From positions 1 to 7,082 of the forward strand of contig CAIWHF010000005.1 in NCBI GenBank assembly GCA_903912405.1: a DNA stretch of 7,082 nt, in the 5' to 3' direction. Both the position numbers and the translations under genes were made by a program. Below the pieces are notes generated by a model. That model did not search any database. It was not told the DNA's origin and saw only the letters and a list, made by a program, of their open reading frames with translations. Positions 1-6,477 of this stretch are shown piece by piece (position 1 is the stretch's first letter; each line of letters opens with the position of its first letter). Origin of the DNA: an uncultured Bacteroidota bacterium. GTDB taxonomy: Bacteria > Bacteroidota > Bacteroidia > Chitinophagales > Chitinophagaceae.

Positions 1-20
1 ATTCTAGTTTATTTTAGATT

Positions 21-54
21 AAAAAAGTCCCGCAGTAAACTGCGGGACTTTTTT
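21..54. terminator. Strong bidirectional intrinsic terminator after the mutL-reductase-small protein block
   Basis: Bases 21-35 pair perfectly with 40-54 (15 bp), leaving the loop TAAA. The inner nine pairs are GC-rich (GTCCCGCAG with CTGCGGGAC) and the outer six are an A-run facing a T-run, so the hairpin is followed by a U-tract when read in either direction. It lies just past the stop codon of the minus-strand small gene ending at 70, so it most likely ends that transcript. It could also end a plus-strand transcript arriving from the left of the window, which cannot be seen. Confidence 0.9.
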
Positions 55-69
55 ATTATTGCTATTTTT

Positions 70-417
70 TTAAACTCCAAAATATTCTATTATACAAGAA
101 CGTAACAACAATTCTTGCGTAATCATTTCCTCCGCATCTACACCTTGTGTTTGTTTATAATGAGGCCAACCTTCATCATCTCTGCCTTCAAATTCAAAGA
201 ACCCTCTGCTACTTAGTAAGGTACAAACGGCCACATGCATTAAATCTTGTTTTTGTTCTTTTGTAATTTGTTTATCTGTAGGCCAGCCCACTTCATTAAG
301 GCCAATTAAAAATAAGATGGCTTCCATATTTGGCTTTTTGCCAAATCGCTCTACCAACATAAATTCAACCAAAGGCCATTTTTCAAAATTCGTTTCCATA
401 AAAATATTATCGTGCAT
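70..417 (-). CDS. Small uncharacterised acidic protein, about 109-115 residues, coupled to the reductase gene
   Basis: I do not recognise a named family. From the ATG at 417 the product has 115 residues; from the in-frame ATG at 399 it has 109 and begins METNFEKWP. The 417 start overlaps the reductase stop by 11 bases, while the 399 start lies 7 bases after that stop. Neither has a Shine-Dalgarno sequence, so the start is undecided. The protein has no signal peptide or membrane segment and looks cytoplasmic. It is rich in Glu and Asp, with aromatic patches (FEKWP, GFFEFEGRDDEGWPHY) and predicted-helical stretches around VEFMLVERFG and in the C-terminal EEMITQELLLRSCIIEYFG. The length, the normal codon pattern and the tight link to the upstream gene argue that it is real. 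The overlap and the terminator directly after it make it the last gene of the mutL-reductase transcript. A role linked to the reductase is only a guess from position. Confidence 0.75.
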   Translation of the reverse strand: MHDNIFMETNFEKWPLVEFMLVERFGKKPNMEAILFLIGLNEVGWPTDKQITKEQKQDLMHVAVCTLLSSRGFFEFEGRDDEGWPHYKQTQGVDAEEMITQELLLRSCIIEYFGV

Positions 418-1489
418 CAAAATCTAAAAAAACTGTTGCGCTTGTAGGGTGAGCTTGACAAGACAAGACAAAACCTTTTTTGATTTCATCTGCTTCTAAT
501 GCATAATTTACTTCCATTGATACACTACCTTCTAATACTTTTGCTTTGCAGGTACAACATACACCACCTTTACAAGCATAAGGCAAATCGGCACCTTGCT
601 GTAATGCCACATCTAAAATGGTATCTCCTTCAAAAGGAACATCCATCTCTAAGGTTACACCATCAATGCGCACTTTCACTTTGCTTACTTCATTAACAGC
701 AGTAGCATTTGTTTCTTTTTGTGAAGCTGTAGTGGTTTTTTGTTGACTAGGCGATGTAAATAATTCAATATGAATTTTACTACTATCAAGCCCTAATGTT
801 TGTAACGTATTTTTTACTTCTAAAATCATTGCTTCTGGTCCGCAAATAAATGCTTCCGTAAGCGTAGCAACATCAAAAATACCTTGCGAAAATTCTTTAC
901 ATTTTTGATCATCAATTCTACCATTCATGATAGGCAAATCAACAGCTTCTCTACTTAATACATGATTTAAAGACAATCGAGAAACATATTTATTTTTCAG
1001 ATCTTCTAACTCTTCTCTGAAAATAATACTTTGTCTAGATTGATTGCCATATAGTAAGGTAAAACGGTCTTGGTCATTGTTAGTTAAGCCTGCTTTAATC
1101 ATACTCATCATAGGCGTAATTCCACTTCCTGCAGCAATTAATAAAGTATGTTTAGCTTGATCATTACTTTTAGAAACAAAGTTGCCCATTGGTGGCATCA
1201 TTTCTAATACATCGCCTAGTTTTAATTGTTGTACAGCATACGTTGAAAATAAACCTTGTTCTACTTGCTTTACAGCTACTTTGATAAGGGACTCTTGAGG
1301 TGCTGAACAGATAGAATAGGATCTGCGTATTTCTTGCCCATCGATGGTTGCTTTAATCGTAAGATATTGACCTGGAGTAAACGTAAATGTACTTTTAAGT
1401 TCCTCCGGAATTTGAAATCCAATAGCTACACAAGTTGCGGTTTCGCGGCTAATACTGACTACTGGTAAAGCATAAAATTTTGTACTCAT
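407..1489 (-). CDS. PaaE-like NAD(P)H oxidoreductase: FAD/NAD(P) reductase fused to a C-terminal [2Fe-2S] ferredoxin domain
   Basis: This 360-residue flavoprotein probably carries electrons from NAD(P)H through FAD to a plant-type [2Fe-2S] cluster and on to an oxygenase or another acceptor in the cytoplasm. Domains in order: a ferredoxin-reductase FAD barrel (about 5-108) with RSYS at 56-59; an NAD(P)-binding domain (about 113-243) with AAGSGITPM at 119-127 and CGPEAM at 216-221; a Ser/Thr/Gln-rich linker (about 245-268); and a ferredoxin domain (about 270-360) with Cys306, Cys311, Cys314 and Cys344 in the C-X4-C-X2-C-X29-C pattern. Cys312 is an extra cysteine inside the cluster loop. Domain order and length match PaaE, the reductase of phenylacetyl-CoA epoxidase (about 356 residues in E. 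coli), but no paaABCD genes are in the window, so the true partner is unknown and I give no symbol. The ATG at 1489 lies 6 bp after the mutL stop, indicating co-transcription. Confidence 0.88.
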   Translation of the reverse strand: MSTKFYALPVVSISRETATCVAIGFQIPEELKSTFTFTPGQYLTIKATIDGQEIRRSYSICSAPQESLIKVAVKQVEQGLFSTYAVQQLKLGDVLEMMPPMGNFVSKSNDQAKHTLLIAAGSGITPMMSMIKAGLTNNDQDRFTLLYGNQSRQSIIFREELEDLKNKYVSRLSLNHVLSREAVDLPIMNGRIDDQKCKEFSQGIFDVATLTEAFICGPEAMILEVKNTLQTLGLDSSKIHIELFTSPSQQKTTTASQKETNATAVNEVSKVKVRIDGVTLEMDVPFEGDTILDVALQQGADLPYACKGGVCCTCKAKVLEGSVSMEVNYALEADEIKKGFVLSCQAHPTSATVFLDFDAR

Positions 1490-1495
1490 AAGTAT

Positions 1496-3313
1496 TTATT
1501 TGTTTTCTAGCAATGCATCTAATGCATCTTTATTTATTAAGTTAAAAATAATTTGACCATCAGGTGTAATGGATGGTTGTTGACATGCAAATAGTTCGTC
1601 AATCAAAAGTTGTTGTGCTTCTTGATGGTTGATAGGTAAGGTAGTTCTTGAAAATTGTTTAGCCATTTGCACCATCAAGCGTTCTACGCTACTAGAATGA
1701 ATATCATCTACAGCATGTTTTAATTGCTCTAATAATGTTTCTAATATTCTAGTTTCTTCTCCTTGTTGTAATCCACTAGGTGTGCCCTTGATTATAAATT
1801 CTTTAGCGTCGTTAGAAGCAATATCAAAACCAATTCTTCGTAAGTCTGGTAAAATTTCCTCTAGCAATATAGCATCAGATGGGGCTACTGCATAGCTTGT
1901 TGGAAATAATAATTGTTGTGACACCAATTGCTCTTTTTCATAATCTGTTTTCAAACGTTCATACCAAATGCGCTCTTGTGCTCGTTTTATATGAATGAGT
2001 ATCAACCCAGATTTAACCGTTGATACCAAATAGGCACCTTGCACCATTAAAACGGCATTGGAAGTAGTTGCTACTTCATTATCTAATATTAATTCTGGCG
2101 CTTGCACAGCAAGATCAGGTGCTGAGGGTGCATTAATGGCATAAAGTTCTTTCCATTTTTCTAAACCATCTTTTTTATCAATGAAATACGTTTGGTTTTT
2201 TTGTTGAAATGCTTGTTGCAAATAACTTGTACCAGCGGCGTTAGATTGTTGATCACTTGTATTTTGCAAGGACGGTAAATGCTGAATAGCTGCATTTAGA
2301 GAAAAATCTAATGAAGGGGCAATATTGAAACGTGCTAAGGCATGTTTGATGGCAGCTTGAAGATAGGCATACATTAATCGATCATCTTCAAATTTGACCT
2401 CTTGTTTAGTAGGGTGCACATTGACATCTACACGTGTAGGATCTATTTCTAAAAACAAAACGTAGAAAGGAAACGATTCTTTTTCAATTAAACTCTCATA
2501 AGCTTGCATTACAGCATGATGCAAATAAGCATTTTTTATAAAACGATTATTGATAAAGAAAAATTGATTGCCTCTAGTTTTAGTAGCTGATTGAGGCTTT
2601 CCAATAAAGCCTCTAATTTTCAACACCTCTGTTTCTTCTTCTACAGGCACTAAATTCTTTTCTAAATGGTTGCCAAGCAAACTCACTATTCGATGCTTCA
2701 GGGTGCCTGCTGTTAAATTAAATTGCTCAACTTGGTTATTCCAAAACTTAAATTGTATAGCTGGATAGGCTAAGGCAATTCTTATAAACTCATCTAAGTT
2801 GTGTTTTAATTCGGTCGTAGTACTCTTTAAAAAATGTCTACGAGCTGGTACATTAAAAAATAAGTTCTTTACACTAATGCTAGTGCCTTTATTTACAACA
2901 ACAGGTTCTTGAGTAATTACTTGCGTGCCTTCAATAATAATTTTTGAACCCATTTCATCCTGCGCTCTCTTCGTTTTGAGCTCTACTTGAGCTACTGCTG
3001 CAATGGAAGCTAAAGCTTCTCCTCTAAAACCCATCGTGCGTATGGTAAACAAATCTTGGATGTTTTTAATTTTAGACGTTGCATGTCGCTCAAAACTCAT
3101 GCGCGCATCGGTTGGGCTCATCCCAATGCCATTATCTACTACTTGCACTAATTCTTTACCCGCATCTTTTATGATGAGTTGTATTTCGGTAGCCTCGGCA
3201 TCTAATGCGTTTTCCATAAGCTCTTTTACAAGCGAAGAAGGTCGTTGCACAACCTCCCCTGCCGCAATCTGATTGGCTATATGATCACTCAATAAATTGA
3301 TTACATCCGACAC
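1496..3313 (-). CDS. mutL: DNA mismatch repair protein MutL
   Basis: MutL is the ATPase that links MutS mismatch recognition to strand incision. The 605-residue product is a normal length. The N-terminal GHKL ATPase (about 1-330) has NQIAAGEVVQRP at 14-25, the catalytic Glu31 and Mg-binding Asn35 in KELMENALDA, DNGIGM at 60-65, RHATSK at 76-81 and GFRGEAL at 95-101; DVNVHPTKQEVKF at 296-308 closes the transducer domain. A Gln/Ser/Ala-rich linker (about 335-405) leads to a C-terminal dimerisation domain (about 415-605) with a likely beta-clamp motif QLLFP (467-471). The endonuclease motif DQHA(X)2E(X)4E is eroded: residues 441-452 start HIKR, with only Glu447 and Glu452 kept, and TPDG (583-586) stands where CPHG is expected. 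The start is GTG at 3313, chosen because MSDVINLL fits relatives; no in-frame ATG lies nearby. It is the first gene of a minus-strand block. Confidence 0.97.
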   Translation of the reverse strand: MSDVINLLSDHIANQIAAGEVVQRPSSLVKELMENALDAEATEIQLIIKDAGKELVQVVDNGIGMSPTDARMSFERHATSKIKNIQDLFTIRTMGFRGEALASIAAVAQVELKTKRAQDEMGSKIIIEGTQVITQEPVVVNKGTSISVKNLFFNVPARRHFLKSTTTELKHNLDEFIRIALAYPAIQFKFWNNQVEQFNLTAGTLKHRIVSLLGNHLEKNLVPVEEETEVLKIRGFIGKPQSATKTRGNQFFFINNRFIKNAYLHHAVMQAYESLIEKESFPFYVLFLEIDPTRVDVNVHPTKQEVKFEDDRLMYAYLQAAIKHALARFNIAPSLDFSLNAAIQHLPSLQNTSDQQSNAAGTSYLQQAFQQKNQTYFIDKKDGLEKWKELYAINAPSAPDLAVQAPELILDNEVATTSNAVLMVQGAYLVSTVKSGLILIHIKRAQERIWYERLKTDYEKEQLVSQQLLFPTSYAVAPSDAILLEEILPDLRRIGFDIASNDAKEFIIKGTPSGLQQGEETRILETLLEQLKHAVDDIHSSSVERLMVQMAKQFSRTTLPINHQEAQQLLIDELFACQQPSITPDGQIIFNLINKDALDALLENK

Positions 3314-3328
3314 GAATAAAAATTTTTA

Positions 3329-3336
3329 CAAAGGTA
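3329..3336 (-). promoter_or_regulatory. Candidate -7 promoter box for mutL
   Basis: Read on the minus strand this is TACCTTTG, a perfect match to the Bacteroidota -7 consensus TANNTTTG. It ends 15 bases before the mutL GTG, giving a very short leader. No TTG or TTTG lies at the usual 17-23 bp upstream; the nearest TTG (3366-3368) is 29 bp away, so the -33 element is weak or absent. This is a pattern match only. Confidence 0.4.
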
Positions 3337-3396
3337 CTACCTATTGCTTAATGATGCATGCTATTCAAGTATTAAAATACCCTAAAGAATAGAAAT

Positions 3397-3429
3397 TTTG
3401 TTATTTTTATAGCGTCACAAACATATTTG
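3397..3429 (+). promoter_or_regulatory. Candidate promoter for the GH3-serine hydrolase pair
   Basis: TTTG at 3397-3400 is followed after 21 bp by CATATTTG at 3422-3429, one mismatch from the Bacteroidota -7 box TANNTTTG and with acceptable spacing to the -33 element. Transcription would start near 3436 and give a leader of about 20 bases before the ATG at 3455. A perfect TATTTTTG at 3443-3450 is closer to the gene but would allow almost no leader. This is a pattern match only. Confidence 0.33.
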
Positions 3430-3454
3430 AATCCCTTTACCCTATTTTTGATAC

Positions 3455-5095
3455 ATGCATAATAAATTAACTTTTGTTGCTTTAATAGCAGGTCTTTTGT
3501 TGCTTACTTTTCCAAGTGCAGCCCAGTCCGACCAAGCCTCTAAATGGGCAGATAGTGTTTACCAAAAATTAAATACCCGAGAGCGTATTGGCCAAATGAT
3601 TATGGTGGCCGCTTATTCTGGTACTAAAAAACAAAACGACTCTTTAATTAGACACTATATTAAAAACAAGCAAATTGGTGGGGTCATATTTATGCAAGGT
3701 GGTCCTGTAAGGCAAGCACGCCTTACCAACGAATGGCAAAGCAGTGCCCAAGTACCTTTACTAATTGCCATGGATGCGGAATGGGGTTTAGGAATGCGTT
3801 TGGATAGTGTAAAAAATTTTCCAAAACAAATGCAATTAGGCGCTACTCAAAACCCTGCATTTGCCTATCAAATAGGGGCTTCTATTGCTCAACAATGCAA
3901 GCTATTAGGTGTTCATATCAATTTCGGACCCGTAGTAGATGTCAACAATAATCCGAACAACCCAGTTATTAATTTGCGCTCTTATGGCGAACATAAAGAA
4001 GAAGTGGCTCGCTTTTCTGAAGCCTATATCAAAGGACTACAAGACAATGGTGTAATGGCTTGTGCCAAACACTTTCCGGGTCATGGTGATACCGATGCTG
4101 ATTCTCATAAAGAATTACCTGTCATTACGAAATCTAAAGAATCTTTAGAAGCAGTAGAACTATATCCTTTTGCAAGAGTGATAGCCAGTGGCGTGCAAAG
4201 CATCATGGTAGGTCATTTGCAAGTACCTGCCCTTGAGCCTAATGAAAAATTACCGGCCACCTTATCTCCGGCAATTGTATCGAACTTGCTTAAAAAAGAA
4301 ATGCACTTCAAGGGATTAGTGATTACCGACGCTTTAAATATGCAAGGTGTTGCCAATTATTATCAACCAGGAGAAGTAGATTTAAAAGCATTCCAAGCAG
4401 GCAATGATATTTTATTATTCTCACAAGATCCTGAAAAAGCAATCAACAAAATTGAAGTAGCTGTAAAAGAGAATGCAGCTTTAGCTACTGCCTTATCAAA
4501 TAGTGTACACAAAATATTAATGGTCAAATACCAATATGGATTAACGCATCTGAAAAAAATTGACACGATAGGATTAGTAAAAAAATTAAATAGTACTACC
4601 GACAAAATTAATAGTGCTATTGCCCATCAAGCAATTACAGATGTAAAAGGCAATGCCAAAGAACTCTTAAAAAACGGAGAGCATATCCATTTGATATACC
4701 TTCATAAAGCTATTGATAGCACGCTAGAAAAAAGCGTATCTCAAAATTCGAAAATTAAATATCACCCTAAAATAGAACTAGCTGCTGCAGCTCAAATAAT
4801 TGATACCGCTACAAATCCGATTGTTATTGCTATTAATGGTTATAGCCCATATCCAAATAATAATTTTGGCCTCAGCAATGATGAGCTTAACTTTTTGTCT
4901 AGTATTCAAAAAAATAAAAATGTTTGTCTAGCCTTTATTGGCAACCCCTATGCTATTCGATTTGCTCCTAAAGCAAATGCACTGCTCATTACATACGAAT
5001 CCAATATTTATACCGAAACGGCTTTTATAGACTTCCTGACGAAACCTTTTCAAAATAATAGCACATTACCTATAACGCCTATTGGATTTGAATAA
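3455..5095 (+). CDS. Secreted glycoside hydrolase family 3 protein, NagZ-like beta-N-acetylhexosaminidase
   Basis: This 546-residue enzyme probably removes terminal N-acetylglucosamine from peptidoglycan fragments or other glycans. Residues 1-23 form a signal peptide (a hydrophobic core, then PSAA before Gln24), so it should act in the periplasm or outside the cell, unlike cytoplasmic NagZ of E. coli. The GH3 N-terminal barrel (about 30-365) carries MDAEWGLGMRL at 106-116, KHFPGHGDT at 205-213 with the Asp216-x-His218 pair typical of the NagZ branch, and VITDALNM at 289-296 with the likely nucleophile Asp292. A more divergent C-terminal GH3 domain (about 385-540) ends in LPITPIG, as expected of a complete domain. 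The catalytic residues look intact, but the exact substrate is inferred from family. The ATG at 3455 gives a proper signal peptide; no Shine-Dalgarno is seen. The serine hydrolase gene follows after 4 bp and is surely co-transcribed. Confidence 0.92.
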   Translation: MHNKLTFVALIAGLLLLTFPSAAQSDQASKWADSVYQKLNTRERIGQMIMVAAYSGTKKQNDSLIRHYIKNKQIGGVIFMQGGPVRQARLTNEWQSSAQVPLLIAMDAEWGLGMRLDSVKNFPKQMQLGATQNPAFAYQIGASIAQQCKLLGVHINFGPVVDVNNNPNNPVINLRSYGEHKEEVARFSEAYIKGLQDNGVMACAKHFPGHGDTDADSHKELPVITKSKESLEAVELYPFARVIASGVQSIMVGHLQVPALEPNEKLPATLSPAIVSNLLKKEMHFKGLVITDALNMQGVANYYQPGEVDLKAFQAGNDILLFSQDPEKAINKIEVAVKENAALATALSNSVHKILMVKYQYGLTHLKKIDTIGLVKKLNSTTDKINSAIAHQAITDVKGNAKELLKNGEHIHLIYLHKAIDSTLEKSVSQNSKIKYHPKIELAAAAQIIDTATNPIVIAINGYSPYPNNNFGLSNDELNFLSSIQKNKNVCLAFIGNPYAIRFAPKANALLITYESNIYTETAFIDFLTKPFQNNSTLPITPIGFE

Positions 5096-5099
5096 GGAT

Positions 5100-6443
5100 A
5101 TGAAATTACCTATACGCATACTTTACCTACTAATACTATTGATAGTTGGCAATACCTTGCATGCGCAAGAAAAATTGTTGTATCAATTAAAACCTGCTAG
5201 TAGCTTTTCTGAGGTTGGTGTTGTTTTTGAAAATGAATTAAATCAAATTGACAGCTTGATGAAGCGCGCTATAGATGCGGAAGTTTTTCCTGGAGCACGC
5301 ATACTAGCTGCAAGAAATGGAAAGGTTTTTTTCAATAAAGCCTTTGGTACTTTAGATGGTAATGAAGAAAACCCTGTAAATTTAAAAACCGTATACGACC
5401 TCGCATCGATTACTAAAATAGCAAGTACCACATTAGCTATTATGCGTTTATACGAACAGGGGAAAATTGATCTTAATAAAACCTTAGGAGATTATTTACC
5501 CATTACAAAAGGCACCAATAAAGAATTTTGTTTGCTTAAAGATTTGTTGACGCATCAGGCGGGCATGAAAAGTTGGATTCCTTTTTATAAATTTTTTAAA
5601 GACTCCAGTGCAGATTTTAAAGAAGGTATTTTCAATAATTATAAAACTAAAACTTTTGCAGTTGAAGTAGCTAAGGATCTTTTCATGAATGCTAGTTACA
5701 GAGATACCATTTGGAAAATGATTCTTGAAAGTCCATTAGAAAATAAAGGCAAAATGGTTTACAGCGATTTAGACTTTTATTTTCTGGGTGCTATTATTCA
5801 ACAACTTACTGGCAAAACCCTTGATCAGTATGTGTTTTCCGAATTTTATGAACCCATGGGTTTAAGAAAAACCGGCTATAAGCCTTTATCTATTATGGAT
5901 GAATCTTATATAGCGCCAACAGAAAATGATACTGTTTTCAGAAAACAGCTTATCAAAGGTTTTGTTCACGATCCTGGTGCTGCATTGTTTGGTGGTGTTG
6001 CAGGACATGCTGGTTTGTTTTCTAATGCGGCTGAATTAGCAGCGCTTATGCAAATGTTATTAAACGGCGGTAGTTATAAAGGCCGAGTGTATTTTAAAAC
6101 CAGTACCATTCAATTATTTACTAGTTATCAATCTACTATTAGTAGAAAAGGATTTGGCTTTGATAAACCTCAAGCAAATGCAAATGATGCTGGGCCATGT
6201 AGCAACCACTGTAGCGCCTACACGTATGGCCACCAAGGGTTTACGGGCACCTGTGTATGGGTAGATCCTGGTCAACAGTTGGTATTTGTTTTTTTATCTA
6301 ATAGAGTATTCCCCTATGAAAACAGTGCTATAAACAAATGGAATATTCGCAGCTTAGTACAAGATTATATTTATAAATCATTAGATGTTCCTGAAAATAA
6401 AGAACGTAAACTACTATATGATCAACAAATGAATAGCAAATAA
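5100..6443 (+). CDS. Secreted serine hydrolase of the beta-lactamase/AmpH/EstB class (class C fold)
   Basis: From the ATG at 5100 the product has 447 residues. A signal peptide (1-22, core ILYLLILLIVG, ending HA before Gln23) places it in the periplasm. Catalytic motifs of the class C beta-lactamase and penicillin-binding-protein fold are present: SITK (Ser103, Lys106), YSD (Tyr221) in place of Y-x-N, and HQG (378-380) in YGHQGFTGT in place of the third-box KTG. The segment HDPGAALFGGVAGHAGLFSNA, quoted here as HDPGAALFGG (290-299) and VAGHAGLFSN (300-309), is characteristic of this branch. Such proteins are peptidases or esterases; the pairing with a NagZ-like enzyme suggests peptidoglycan peptides or muropeptides, while antibiotic hydrolysis is not shown. 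An in-frame TTG at 5082 would overlap the previous gene and put charged residues before the signal peptide, so the ATG is preferred. AAGGA at 5094-5098 is too close to be a normal Shine-Dalgarno. Three cysteines (367, 371, 385) flank the HQG box. Confidence 0.9.
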   Translation: MKLPIRILYLLILLIVGNTLHAQEKLLYQLKPASSFSEVGVVFENELNQIDSLMKRAIDAEVFPGARILAARNGKVFFNKAFGTLDGNEENPVNLKTVYDLASITKIASTTLAIMRLYEQGKIDLNKTLGDYLPITKGTNKEFCLLKDLLTHQAGMKSWIPFYKFFKDSSADFKEGIFNNYKTKTFAVEVAKDLFMNASYRDTIWKMILESPLENKGKMVYSDLDFYFLGAIIQQLTGKTLDQYVFSEFYEPMGLRKTGYKPLSIMDESYIAPTENDTVFRKQLIKGFVHDPGAALFGGVAGHAGLFSNAAELAALMQMLLNGGSYKGRVYFKTSTIQLFTSYQSTISRKGFGFDKPQANANDAGPCSNHCSAYTYGHQGFTGTCVWVDPGQQLVFVFLSNRVFPYENSAINKWNIRSLVQDYIYKSLDVPENKERKLLYDQQMNSK

Positions 6444-6444
6444 T

Positions 6445-6472
6445 AAAAGACCCACTGGTTAGTGGGACTTTT
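6445..6472. terminator. Bidirectional terminator between convergent serine hydrolase and ychF genes
   Basis: CCCACT (6451-6456) pairs with AGTGGG (6461-6466) around the loop GGTT. After one A-A mismatch (6450/6467) the stem continues as AAAAG (6445-6449) with CTTTTT (6468-6472). Reading right, a T-run to 6474 follows; reading left, the A-run gives a U-tract. It starts 2 bases after the serine hydrolase stop and lies 5 bases beyond the ychF stop, so it can end both transcripts. Confidence 0.87.
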
Positions 6473-6477
6473 TTATT

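Noticed and set aside
499..696. Open frame on the plus strand opposite the reductase ferredoxin domain
   Set aside because: It is antisense to a strongly supported gene, with a low-complexity Leu/His-rich product; a shadow of codon bias.
1512..1529. Tandem 9-base repeat AATGCATCT twice near the mutL stop
   Set aside because: It encodes the DALDAL stretch of the MutL C-terminus; two copies within coding sequence are too little to suggest a repeat element.
3003..3272. Open frame on the plus strand opposite the MutL ATPase domain
   Set aside because: It lies wholly antisense to conserved MutL motifs and its product resembles no protein; a shadow.
3369..3380. Short palindrome GTATT-AA-AATAC in the divergent intergenic region
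   Set aside because: A 5-bp AT-rich arm is expected by chance in DNA of this composition; it is not enough to call an operator.
3443..3450. Perfect TATTTTTG as the GH3 promoter
   Set aside because: It ends 4 bases before the ATG, so transcription would start at or within the coding sequence, and no -33 element is suitably spaced.
4363..4605. Open frame on the minus strand inside the GH3 gene
   Set aside because: It is antisense to an intact enzyme gene, with no promoter or start context.
5082..5102. In-frame TTG start for the serine hydrolase, 18 bases upstream of the ATG and overlapping the GH3 stop
   Set aside because: It would add MDLNKD ahead of a normal signal peptide and lie inside the GH3 gene; the ATG at 5100, 4 bp after the stop, is the better start.
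5082..5102. A sequencing or natural frameshift breaking a single fused GH3-serine hydrolase gene
   Set aside because: The GH3 domain looks complete at its stop, and the second gene has its own ATG and full signal peptide, which a broken fusion would not supply.
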